Shown here: positions 1 through 5,002 of the stretch, in pieces | How positions within the stretch are numbered: position 1 is the stretch's first letter | Layout: the number at the start of each line of letters is the position of its first letter | Assembly (NCBI GenBank): GCA_029258695.1 | Contig: JARIBR010000248.1 | Span: 1 to 5,002, forward strand | DNA: 5,002 nt | Direction: 5' to 3' | Source of the DNA: Quadrisphaera sp. | GTDB lineage: Bacteria; Actinomycetota; Actinomycetes; Actinomycetales; Quadrisphaeraceae | Program-made: the position numbers and the translations under genes | Notes under the pieces: generated by a model | The model's input: only the letters and a program-made list of their open reading frames with translations | Database searches by the model: none | What the model was told of the DNA's origin: nothing

Positions 1-893
1 ACGAGAGGTCGGCCATGCACCACAGCGCGTGGCGGATGGGGCGGGTGCTGAAGGACCACCTCAACATCTTCCAGATCGAGACCACGCTCGACAACGAGTG
101 CTTCCCGAAGGCCTACGGGTTCATGCAGAAGCGGGAGTGGGAGTGGTCGGTGAAGGACCAGGCGGCCGCGCTCGGAGCTCGCCGGGGCCTGGCGCTGGCC
201 CCCACCGCGATGCGCCGCCGCATCTTCCAGGGGGTGCGCGCGCCCTACGGCCTCACCGGGATCTCGGCCGGCGAGGTCGAGGCCGTGCACGACGCCACGC
301 TGGAGCGCCTGCACCGCCAGCAGATGGTGGAGCTGGACGGCCAGTCCGACGTCCTGGTGCTCGGGGTGCCGTTCATCGGCCCCTACAACGTGAACTCGAC
401 GATGAACCCGATCCTCGCGGCGTGCATGGGGCTGGGCTACTACTTCAACTCCTACCGCGGCAAGCCGGTGGTCCGGAAGAACGGCGCAGTCATCCTCTAC
501 CACCCGGTGCCGGCGGCGTTCAACGCCCTGCACCACCCGTCCTACGTGGACTTCTACGACGAGGTGCTCTCGGTCTCCACGGAGCCCTCCGTCATCGAGT
601 CGAAGTTCGAGGAGCAGTACGCGACGGACCCCTGGTACACGCACCTCTACCGCACCTCGCACGCCTATCACGGGGTGCACCCGTTCTACATGTGGTATTG
701 GATCAGCCACGCCCTGGACCACTGCGGCGACATCATCTGGGTGGGCGCGGAGAAGAAGTCCGTCGAGCGCATGGGCTTCCGGGCCGCCTCGACCCTCGAC
801 GACGCGCTGGCCATGGCGCAGGGCACCGTGGGGCGCTCGCCGTCGATCACCTTCCTGCACAACCCGCCCCACCTCATCGCGGACGTGCGGTGA
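1..893 (+). CDS. LarA-like (lactate racemase / DUF2088 family) protein, 5' end outside the window
   Basis: The reading frame is open to the left edge (first full codon at base 3), so the Met at base 15 is probably internal and the N-terminal half is missing. Counting from that Met, 292 residues are visible. Residues about 108-165 (SDVLVLGVPF, then NPILAACMGLGYYF, then KNGAVILYHPV) resemble the LarA block in which a strand-Gly-Pro turn is followed by a helix and a 'GG.iil' strand. Residues about 222-282 (HPFYMWYWISHAL, IIWVGAEKKSVERMGF, STLDDALAMA) match the C-terminal LarA pattern of helix, 'D/E..v..lGF' and 'tleeAl..a'. LarA enzymes use a nickel-pincer cofactor to racemise 2-hydroxyacids. 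The cofactor lysine and most catalytic histidines would lie upstream or cannot be aligned here, so the substrate is unknown. The stop overlaps the acyltransferase start, implying one operon. Family assignment is by remembered pattern; racemase activity is not shown. Confidence 0.6.
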   Translation, partial: ERSAMHHSAWRMGRVLKDHLNIFQIETTLDNECFPKAYGFMQKREWEWSVKDQAAALGARRGLALAPTAMRRRIFQGVRAPYGLTGISAGEVEAVHDATLERLHRQQMVELDGQSDVLVLGVPFIGPYNVNSTMNPILAACMGLGYYFNSYRGKPVVRKNGAVILYHPVPAAFNALHHPSYVDFYDEVLSVSTEPSVIESKFEEQYATDPWYTHLYRTSHAYHGVHPFYMWYWISHALDHCGDIIWVGAEKKSVERMGFRAASTLDDALAMAQGTVGRSPSITFLHNPPHLIADVR

Positions 894-1903
894 GCGTCCT
901 GCGGCTGCGCCCCACCCACCGGCGCGGCGGTGGGCAGCGCGGACCGTCGCTGGCGCGCGCGGTCACCGGCGGGGTCGCCGACGTCCGCCTGGCCGCCCGC
1001 GGGTGGCGCTGGGGCCGGCGTCCGCTGGTGCCCGCCTCGGCGAGCGGGTCGACGGTGGTGGCGCCGCGAGGGCCCTTCACCACCGCGTGGGCACGCACCC
1101 CGGCGCTCTCGGCCGTGCGCGACGTGATCCAGGCGGGAGCGCTGCGGCCGGTGCTGGCCCACCAGACCGACACGACGGTGCACGGCCGTGACGTCATCAC
1201 GCGTCTGCGCGAGCTCGGTGACGGGCCGATCGTCTTCGTCGCCAACCACTCGAGCCACCTGGACACGGGGCTGCTGCTCGCCGCGCTGCCCTACACGGAG
1301 CGTCGACGCACGCTCGTGGCGGCAGCGGCGGACTACTTCTTCGACACCTGGTGGCGCGCGAGCGGCTCGGCGCTGGTCTTCGGCACCTTCCCCCTCGAGC
1401 GGCGCGCGAGCACCGTGTCGACCACGCCCGGGGACCTGCTGCGCGACGGGTGGAACGTCGTGCTGTTCCCCGAGGGCACCCGCTCCCCCGACGGCTGGAC
1501 CCAGCGCTTCCACCTGGGCGCGGCGCACCTGTCGGTGACCGAGAACGTGCCGGTGGTACCGGTGGGCCTCCGCGGCTCCTTCGCCGCGATGCCGCGCGGC
1601 CGGCGCTGGCCCACCGGGCGCCCGACCGTCACCGTGCGCTTCGGTCCGCCGCTGTGGCCCGGCCCCGGCGAGAGCGCCCGCACCCTGGGCCCGCAGGTCG
1701 AGCGCGCCGTCGCCGCGCTGGTCGATGAGGACTCCACCGACTGGTACTCCGCGGCGCGGCGGGCGGCGAGCGGAGCCACGCCGTCGACCGCCGCCCCCGT
1801 CGTCCCCGAGGGCGCGCCGCCCGCCGCCCGCTGGCGCCGGGTGTGGGAGCGCACGCAGGCCCCCGCCGTCCGCCGGCCCCGGAAGGTCTGGCGCGACGGG
1901 TGA
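890..1903 (+). CDS. lysophospholipid acyltransferase family protein (PlsC/LPLAT domain)
   Basis: This 337-residue protein should transfer an acyl group from acyl-CoA or acyl-ACP to a glycerophosphate-type acceptor at the inner face of the membrane. The two catalytic blocks are intact: NHSSHLD (the H-x4-D motif, H120 and D125) and FPEGTR (residues 193-198). A third block, VPVVPVGLRGS, follows. The GTG at 890 is chosen because it overlaps the upstream stop as GTGA; the frame stays open further upstream, but only inside the LarA-like gene. The first ~100 residues are basic and poorly defined, with no strong transmembrane helix visible. The last ~60 residues, after the core domain, are rich in Arg, Pro and Ala with a W-R-R-V-W element, a tail seen in many actinobacterial PlsC-like proteins. 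The acceptor substrate cannot be read from sequence: 1-acylglycerol-3-phosphate is likely but other lipids are possible. Coupling to the LarA-like gene suggests co-expression. Confidence 0.88.
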   Translation: MSVLRLRPTHRRGGGQRGPSLARAVTGGVADVRLAARGWRWGRRPLVPASASGSTVVAPRGPFTTAWARTPALSAVRDVIQAGALRPVLAHQTDTTVHGRDVITRLRELGDGPIVFVANHSSHLDTGLLLAALPYTERRRTLVAAAADYFFDTWWRASGSALVFGTFPLERRASTVSTTPGDLLRDGWNVVLFPEGTRSPDGWTQRFHLGAAHLSVTENVPVVPVGLRGSFAAMPRGRRWPTGRPTVTVRFGPPLWPGPGESARTLGPQVERAVAALVDEDSTDWYSAARRAASGATPSTAAPVVPEGAPPAARWRRVWERTQAPAVRRPRKVWRDG

Positions 1904-1914
1904 GCGCGCGGCTG

Positions 1915-1944
1915 CCGGTGCGTCAGCGCAAGAGCACGCACCGG
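1915..1944 (+). terminator. perfect 9-bp hairpin between the acyltransferase and TA genes
   Basis: Bases 1915-1923 (CCGGTGCGT) are an exact reverse complement of 1936-1944 (ACGCACCGG), with a 12-nt loop; G-T pairs could add two more steps. The hairpin begins 11 nt after the acyltransferase stop. No T-run follows (only TCTTA about 12 nt later), so it is not a classical intrinsic terminator. U-less hairpins are common after actinobacterial genes, which is the reason for this call. The right arm also lies in a self-complementary decamer, GCACCGGTGC (1938-1947), so it could equally be an old operator of the antitoxin or an mRNA structure in front of it. Confidence 0.4.
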
Positions 1945-1973
1945 TGCCTGGACGTCTTACCGAGTCGGTGGTG

Positions 1974-2111
1974 ATGGTCTCCCTCGACGACTACGAGTCC
2001 CTGAAGGAGTCGGCCTACCTCCTGCGCAGCCCGGAGAACGCCCGTCGGCTGCTGGCGTCCGTCGAGCGGCTGGAGTCAGGTCGTGGTCAGGCGCACGAGC
2101 CGCTCGGGTGA
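1974..2111 (+). pseudogene. N-terminally truncated YefM/Phd-type antitoxin (C-terminal toxin-binding part only)
   Basis: From the ATG at 1974 the product is 45 residues. MVSLDDYESLKESAYLLRSP followed by ENARRLL matches the second half of YefM-family antitoxins: the 'vlvSldDYesL.EtayLLrsp.NarrLl.si..l' segment. In E. coli YefM this C-terminal part is the arm that wraps and blocks YoeB. Full-length family members are about 80-90 residues, with ~35-40 N-terminal residues forming the Phd/YefM DNA-binding dimer. None of the three + frames upstream of 1974 reads as that domain, so the missing half is not hidden by a simple frameshift. Alternative in-frame GTG starts lie at 1944, 1968 and 1971; none has a convincing ribosome binding site and none restores the domain. 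The stop overlaps the toxin start (GTGA), the usual TA layout. It may still make a short neutralising peptide, so 'pseudogene' describes the lost domain and not proven inactivity. Confidence 0.7.
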
Positions 2112-2368
2112 GCATCGTCTGGGACGACGACGCCTGGAGCGACTACCTGTGGTGGCAGGCCCAGGACCACAAGACGCTGCGCCGCCTCGACACGCTCCTC
2201 GAGGACGTGAGGCGGAACGGCGACGAGGGGATCGGGGAGCCAGAGCCGTTGAAGCACGGCTTCCGGGGCTACTGGTCCAGGCGCACCACCGAGGAGCACC
2301 GGTTGGCCTGCCGCGTCGTCGGTGACGAGGTCCGCGTCGCGGCGTGCCGCCACCGCTACGGGGCCTGA
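2108..2368 (+). CDS. yoeB: Txe/YoeB family addiction-module toxin (ribosome-dependent mRNA interferase), with altered catalytic His
   Basis: The 86-residue length matches the 84-residue E. coli YoeB, and the two align without gaps: W5, W10, DYL 12-14, W16, RR 35-36, PEPLKH 45-50, WSRR 56-59, TEEHRL 61-66, AACR 78-81 and Y84 are shared. YoeB toxins bind the ribosomal A site and cleave mRNA codons during translation, stopping growth until the antitoxin neutralises them. Of the residues implicated in catalysis in E. coli, E46, R65 and Y84 are present, but position 83 is Arg (codon CGC) and a His sits at 82 (CRHRY here, CRYHY in E. coli). RNase activity may therefore be reduced or changed. The GTG start overlaps the antitoxin stop, so expression is coupled. 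The 3' end overlaps the convergent kinase gene by 13 bp. Local GC by hand count of one 60-base line in each is about 68% here, against about 78% in the acyltransferase, a weak hint of separate origin. Confidence 0.92.
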   Translation: MSIVWDDDAWSDYLWWQAQDHKTLRRLDTLLEDVRRNGDEGIGEPEPLKHGFRGYWSRRTTEEHRLACRVVGDEVRVAACRHRYGA

Positions 2369-2922
2369 CCGGTCGCGGCCGCGCGCCGGGCGGCCTCCTG
2401 CGGGCTCAGGCCGTCGGTGAGCACCACCCGCGTCGCGAGCTGCTCGTCGAGCCCGTCGGCGAGCCACCGCTCGAGCCAGTCCACCCCGTCGAGGCGCCAG
2501 TCGTGACCCTTCGAGGTCCGGCACCGCTCTCGGAGCACCTCCAAGGACACCGCGGGGTCCGCGCTAGGGCGCAGGAGCACCACGCTGCCCGCCGTGGCCA
2601 GGGCCGCGCGCACCTGTGGGAACAGGCTCGGGCTGGTGACGTGGCTGTGGCCGGCCCCGAGGGCGAGGACCGCGTCGGGGTGCTCGTCGACCAGGCCGAC
2701 GACCGCAGCGGCCAGCGCCACCTCCCACTCACCGTGCGCCCGCTCGAACCCCACCTCCTGGCTGCGCGCCCGCAGGCGATCCGCGCTCCAGCCGACCGAG
2801 GCGTACCAGGGGGTGGCGACGTCGTCGGCGTCGACGAAGGGTCGACCGGTCATCCCGGCCACCAGCGGCCCGACGGTGGACTTCCCCGCCCCCGGGGGGC
2901 CGACGAGGACGGTGAGCGGCAC
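2356..2922 (-). CDS. small P-loop kinase, shikimate kinase-like, substrate unknown
   Basis: This 188-residue protein begins MPLTVLVGPPGAGKST, with a Walker A motif at residues 8-16 that binds ATP phosphates. FVDADD (29-34) follows, at the place where shikimate kinases have the Asp pair that contacts Mg and substrate. LALGAGHSHV takes the place of the 'GGG' strand-turn, then comes SVVLLRPSADPAVSLEVLRERC, and finally TDGLSPQEAARRAAA resembles the C-terminal 'sp.e.a..i' helix. The 'FR..E' substrate-binding block is not intact (GFERAHGEWE instead), and the RP-type lid is not recognisable; the lid area reads RTSKGHDWRLDG. It is therefore better called a shikimate-kinase-like phosphotransferase than AroK. 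No biosynthetic neighbours are visible. GTG at 2922 is the only plausible start, as an in-frame TAG lies four codons upstream. The gene converges on and overlaps the toxin gene by 13 bp. Confidence 0.8.
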   Translation of the reverse strand: MPLTVLVGPPGAGKSTVGPLVAGMTGRPFVDADDVATPWYASVGWSADRLRARSQEVGFERAHGEWEVALAAAVVGLVDEHPDAVLALGAGHSHVTSPSLFPQVRAALATAGSVVLLRPSADPAVSLEVLRERCRTSKGHDWRLDGVDWLERWLADGLDEQLATRVVLTDGLSPQEAARRAAATGQAP

Positions 2923-3005
2923 GCCGCGACGCTAACCCTGCACCCTCACCGCGACGCGCCGCGTGGAGGGCGCGTGGCGCGGCGTGCCATCCGAGGATGC
3001 AGGGT
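2918..3005. repeat. two interlocked inverted repeats at the kinase 5' end
   Basis: An exact 11-bp inverted repeat joins 2918-2928 (GGCACGCCGCG) to 2978-2988. An exact 8-bp one joins 2935-2942 (ACCCTGCA) to 2998-3005. The arms alternate (A, B, A', B'), so both stems together would form a pseudoknot-like order and not a nested hairpin. A third option pairs 2957-2963 with 2978-2984. The first arm covers the kinase start codon. Matches of 7-8 bp are expected by chance in such GC-rich DNA; the 11-bp match is less so. Confidence 0.35.
2929..2934 (-). promoter_or_regulatory. possible -10 element for a leaderless kinase transcript
   Basis: Read on the minus strand, TAGCGT fits the actinobacterial TANNNT -10 pattern. 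It ends six bases before the GTG start of the kinase gene, which would put the transcription start on or next to the start codon. No Shine-Dalgarno sequence is visible between it and the GTG, and no clear -35 box is seen. Its TAG is also the in-frame stop that limits the reading frame upstream. The hexamer is degenerate, so this is a suggestion from spacing only. Confidence 0.35.
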
Positions 3006-3040
3006 CCGCGTCGGCTGTTCCCTGGGACCGGCCGGCGACC

Positions 3041-3102
3041 CCGCAGCACGGCGCCGCCCGCCGGGGTCTCCCCCGACGGGCGGCGGTGCCGCGGTGCTGC
3101 GG
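3041..3102 (-). terminator. strong composite GC-rich hairpin after the S8 protease gene
   Basis: The core is a perfect 9-bp stem, 3052-3060 with 3077-3085 (CGCCGCCCG / CGGGCGGCG). Inside it, after one mismatch, is a 5-bp stem, 3062-3066 with 3071-3075, closing a four-base loop. Outside it, 3041-3049 (CCGCAGCAC) is an exact complement of 3094-3102 in the first full repeat junction of the adjoining octamer array. The hairpin lies in the gap between the protease stop and the kinase start, on the downstream side of the protease. There is no T-run on either strand, so it would act as a U-less terminator or as a 3'-end RNA stabiliser. Confidence 0.5.
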
Positions 3103-3122
3103 TGCTGCGGTGCTGCGGTGCG
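3083..3122. repeat. tandem octanucleotide repeat, five copies
   Basis: The 8-bp unit GCGGTGCT occurs three times exactly (3091-3114) and is flanked by a copy ending in C on the left (GCGGTGCC) and a partial copy ending in G on the right (GCGGTGCG). The array begins five bases past the protease stop codon on its 3' side, so it is non-coding on present gene calls. Short perfect repeats like this arise and change length by replication slippage. Its copies are complementary to 3041-3049, which links it to the neighbouring hairpin. Confidence 0.9.
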
Positions 3123-3127
3123 AGACG

Positions 3128-5002
3128 TCAGTCCCCGATCGGCAGCAGCTCCGCCTGGGGCTCGCCGGCCGCGTCGAACAGCTCGGCGACGAGGAAGCCC
3201 TTGGTCCCCGTGGCCTCGACCTGCTCCGGGTCGATCCCCGCGGTCCAGTCCACGGTGGACCCGGCGTTGACGCCGAACAGCTGGCCGGTCTGGACCGGCT
3301 CGGCGGCGGTGTCGAAGCTGGCGGTGCCACCGGCGCTGTCCCCGGCGCCCCCGCCGACGGCGCTGAAGGTCGCCACCGTGTAGCTGAGGTCGGTGCTGCG
3401 CCCGTCACCCTCTCCGATGCCGACGTCCGAGAGGACGAACGGCAGCAGGACGGTGGAGGAGTTGGTCTGGCCCTGGGCCGAGAGGACCCGGACCACCTCG
3501 TTGGTGCCGGCGTCGATGGTCGCCGAGACGAAGCCGCCGGTGAACGACGGCGAGGGAGCCAGCAGGCCCGGGTCGACGCCCACGACGACGAAGTCCGGCG
3601 TGCCGTCCTCGTCGTTGTCGATGCTGACCTCCTGGTCGGTGACGGATGCGGTGGCGATACGGCTCGTCGAGCTGATCGCCGCGATGCCCAGACCCACCGC
3701 CGACGCGTCGTCGTCGAAGGGTTGGACGCCCGCCAGCGACTGCAGGCCGACGGCGCGGATGTCGGGGGCTCCCCCGGCGTCGACGGCGATGGCCTGGTCG
3801 GCGTCGTCGGAGAGCTGCCACGCGTAGACGTCAGCGGTCCCCGAGACCGTCGAGCTGTTGCGGGTGGAGAAGCTCGCCACGTCGTCGCTGACGCCCTCGT
3901 CCGTCGTCGTCAGCTCCGAGACGGCCCGCGGGACGGCCAGGTACGGCACCCGCAGGGTCGTCAGACCCTGCTCGGCGGCCTTGTCCGACGTGGGCGTGAA
4001 GGTGATGGTGCCCGAGGCCGTCTGCAGCTCCTCCGTCGGCACCCCGGCGTCCGGGGTGATCTTCAGGGTGACCGACACGCGGGCGCTGCGCCCGGCGGGC
4101 ACGAGCACCTGCGACGGCGAGACGCTGACCGTCGCGTCCAGCCCCGCGGTGGAGGCCTCGGCGCTGGCGGCGTAGAAGGCGTCGGCGTCACCGGTGTTGG
4201 TCAGCGTCACCGTCTTGCGGACGGTGCGTGCCTTGGTGGCCTCCTGGTAGCCGAAGCCCACCCGCGACGCGCCCCCGTCGCTGCTGGCCGTCACCGGCGC
4301 CGTGATCGCGGCGGCAGCGTCGACGAGGCCGGCGCCGTTGCGCAGCGAGAGGTAGCCGTCGACCTTCGACGGGTCAGCGGTGTTGATGATCGCCTGGGTG
4401 AGCGCGGTCGCCGAGGCGTCCGGGTTGCCCTGGCGGACCAGCGCGGCCACGCCGGCGACGTGCGGGGCGGCCATGGACGTGCCCGAGAGGGTCTGCGTGC
4501 CGGTGCCGGTGCCCACCCCCGCGGAGACGATCGAGACGCCGGGCGCCGAGACGTCCGGCTTGGCGAGGTCACCGGCCAGTGCCGGGCCGGCGGAGGTGAA
4601 GCTGGCCGAGGCGGTGTAGTCCTCGTTGGCCTCCACGCCGCCGTCGGTGATCGTCGCCGTCGCGCCGTCGAGCTGCGCGGCCTGGGCCTTCAGGCTGTTG
4701 GGCGCGCCGAGCAGCGGGATGGTGACGCCGGGGATGGTCCCGACGAACGGCGGCTCGCCCGGGGCGTTGGAGATGATCGTGACGCTGGCTGCGCCCGCCT
4801 CCTGGCCGAGGGTGCCGCGGACCGTCAGGGCGCACACGCCGCGGTTGACCACCACGTGGGTGCCCTCCGTGCCGTCGTAGTCCGAGGCCTCGCAGCCGAG
4901 GGACTCGTCGACGTCGGTGGTCGCCGGGTCGTCCGTGAGCACGGTCACCGGACCGGTGATGGGCTCGGACAGGTCGGCGCCGTTCATGTTGCGCAGGTCG
5001 AT
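3128..5002 (-). CDS. secreted S8 (subtilisin-like) serine protease with PA domain, C-terminal part
   Basis: The frame is open to the right edge (IDLRN precedes the Met at 4987), so the signal peptide, the catalytic Asp and His and probably the oxyanion Asn are outside the window. Numbering from that Met, 619 residues are visible. About 24-115 is a protease-associated (PA) domain inserted in the catalytic domain, with the only two cysteines (C32, C52), a possible disulfide suiting an extracellular protein. The catalytic-Ser block SGTSMAAPHVAG is at 168-179 with Ser171, preceded by KPDVSAPG. Residues about 255-355 form an Fn3-like beta domain (VTLTNTGDADAFY, VSVSPSQVLVPAGRSARVSVTL). About 365-619 is a C-terminal domain with DNDEDGTPD at 457-465, like a calcium-binding loop, followed by FVVVGVDPG, an arrangement familiar from actinobacterial S8 peptidases. 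No LPXTG-plus-membrane anchor is present, so the enzyme is probably released or held non-covalently. It likely degrades proteins outside the cell; the substrate is unknown. Confidence 0.92.
   Translation of the reverse strand: MDLRNMNGADLSEPITGPVTVLTDDPATTDVDESLGCEASDYDGTEGTHVVVNRGVCALTVRGTLGQEAGAASVTIISNAPGEPPFVGTIPGVTIPLLGAPNSLKAQAAQLDGATATITDGGVEANEDYTASASFTSAGPALAGDLAKPDVSAPGVSIVSAGVGTGTGTQTLSGTSMAAPHVAGVAALVRQGNPDASATALTQAIINTADPSKVDGYLSLRNGAGLVDAAAAITAPVTASSDGGASRVGFGYQEATKARTVRKTVTLTNTGDADAFYAASAEASTAGLDATVSVSPSQVLVPAGRSARVSVTLKITPDAGVPTEELQTASGTITFTPTSDKAAEQGLTTLRVPYLAVPRAVSELTTTDEGVSDDVASFSTRNSSTVSGTADVYAWQLSDDADQAIAVDAGGAPDIRAVGLQSLAGVQPFDDDASAVGLGIAAISSTSRIATASVTDQEVSIDNDEDGTPDFVVVGVDPGLLAPSPSFTGGFVSATIDAGTNEVVRVLSAQGQTNSSTVLLPFVLSDVGIGEGDGRSTDLSYTVATFSAVGGGAGDSAGGTASFDTAAEPVQTGQLFGVNAGSTVDWTAGIDPEQVEATGTKGFLVAELFDAAGEPQAELLPIGD

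Noticed and set aside
29..889. Long N-terminal extension in frame with the acyltransferase, which would give a protein of over 600 residues
   Set aside because: The translated extension is low-complexity Arg/Gly/Pro/Ala sequence lying on top of the LarA-like gene, whose product has clear family patterns. It is an open frame caused by high GC.
686..1528. Long minus-strand open frame over the LarA-like and acyltransferase genes
   Set aside because: Arg-rich, compositionally typical of an antisense shadow of a GC-rich gene, with no recognisable domain.
1725..1973. Upstream in-frame extension of the antitoxin to an ATG at 1725
   Set aside because: Most of it overlaps the acyltransferase C-terminus and translates to Arg/Pro/Gly-rich text with no YefM N-terminal features.
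1904..2368. TA locus as part of a mobile element or phage-defence island
   Set aside because: No transposase, integrase, target-site duplication or other defence gene is visible; only a modest drop in GC hints at transfer.
3083..3122. Octamer array as a CRISPR or iteron origin
   Set aside because: Units are 8 bp and contiguous without spacers, and there is no AT-rich stretch or replication gene nearby.
3128..3145. LLPIGD at the protease C-terminus as a sortase (LPXTG-like) signal
   Set aside because: The protein stops directly afterwards, with no hydrophobic helix or basic tail, so it cannot be a wall-sorting signal.
2344..3270. Plus-strand open frame opposite the kinase and protease 3' ends
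   Set aside because: Runs antisense to the Walker A kinase and through the hairpin and octamer repeats; the product is His/Arg/Pro-rich with no domain.

Overview
This window is very GC-rich DNA from a bacterial chromosome, with G or C in most third codon positions, GTG starts and 4-nt GTGA stop/start overlaps. That pattern, together with a multidomain secreted subtilase and a PlsC-type acyltransferase carrying a long Arg/Pro/Ala-rich tail, points to a high-GC actinobacterium. The genus cannot be fixed from the sequence.

Left part, + strand (1-1903): the 3' part of a gene for a protein resembling the C-terminal half of the LarA/DUF2088 (lactate racemase) family. Its stop overlaps the GTG start of a lysophospholipid/glycerol-3-phosphate-type acyltransferase with both PlsC motifs. 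The two look translationally coupled. Next comes a short spacer with a perfect 9-bp hairpin.

Middle, + strand (1974-2368): a compact YefM/YoeB toxin-antitoxin locus that looks damaged. The antitoxin has kept only the toxin-binding C-terminal part and has lost its DNA-binding N-terminal half. The toxin is full length, but the position matching E. coli YoeB His83 is Arg. The toxin converges on, and overlaps by 13 bp, a minus-strand gene for a P-loop kinase annotated by resemblance to shikimate kinases (2356-2922). That kinase gene may be read from a leaderless transcript.

Right part, minus strand (2923-5002): a 205-bp intergenic region holds inverted repeats, a strong GC-rich hairpin and five tandem copies of an 8-bp unit. 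Beyond it is the 3' part of a large secreted S8 (subtilisin-like) serine protease. It shows a PA domain, the catalytic-serine segment, an Fn3-like domain and a C-terminal domain with an Asp-rich calcium-loop-like motif. Its start lies beyond the right edge.

The genes do not form one pathway. The lar-like/acyltransferase pair is a probable operon, the TA remnant sits between it and a convergent kinase, and the protease is an independent secreted enzyme. No clearly new multi-gene system is visible. The most unusual signals are the decayed TA pair and the register-shifting hairpin/octamer repeat behind the protease gene.
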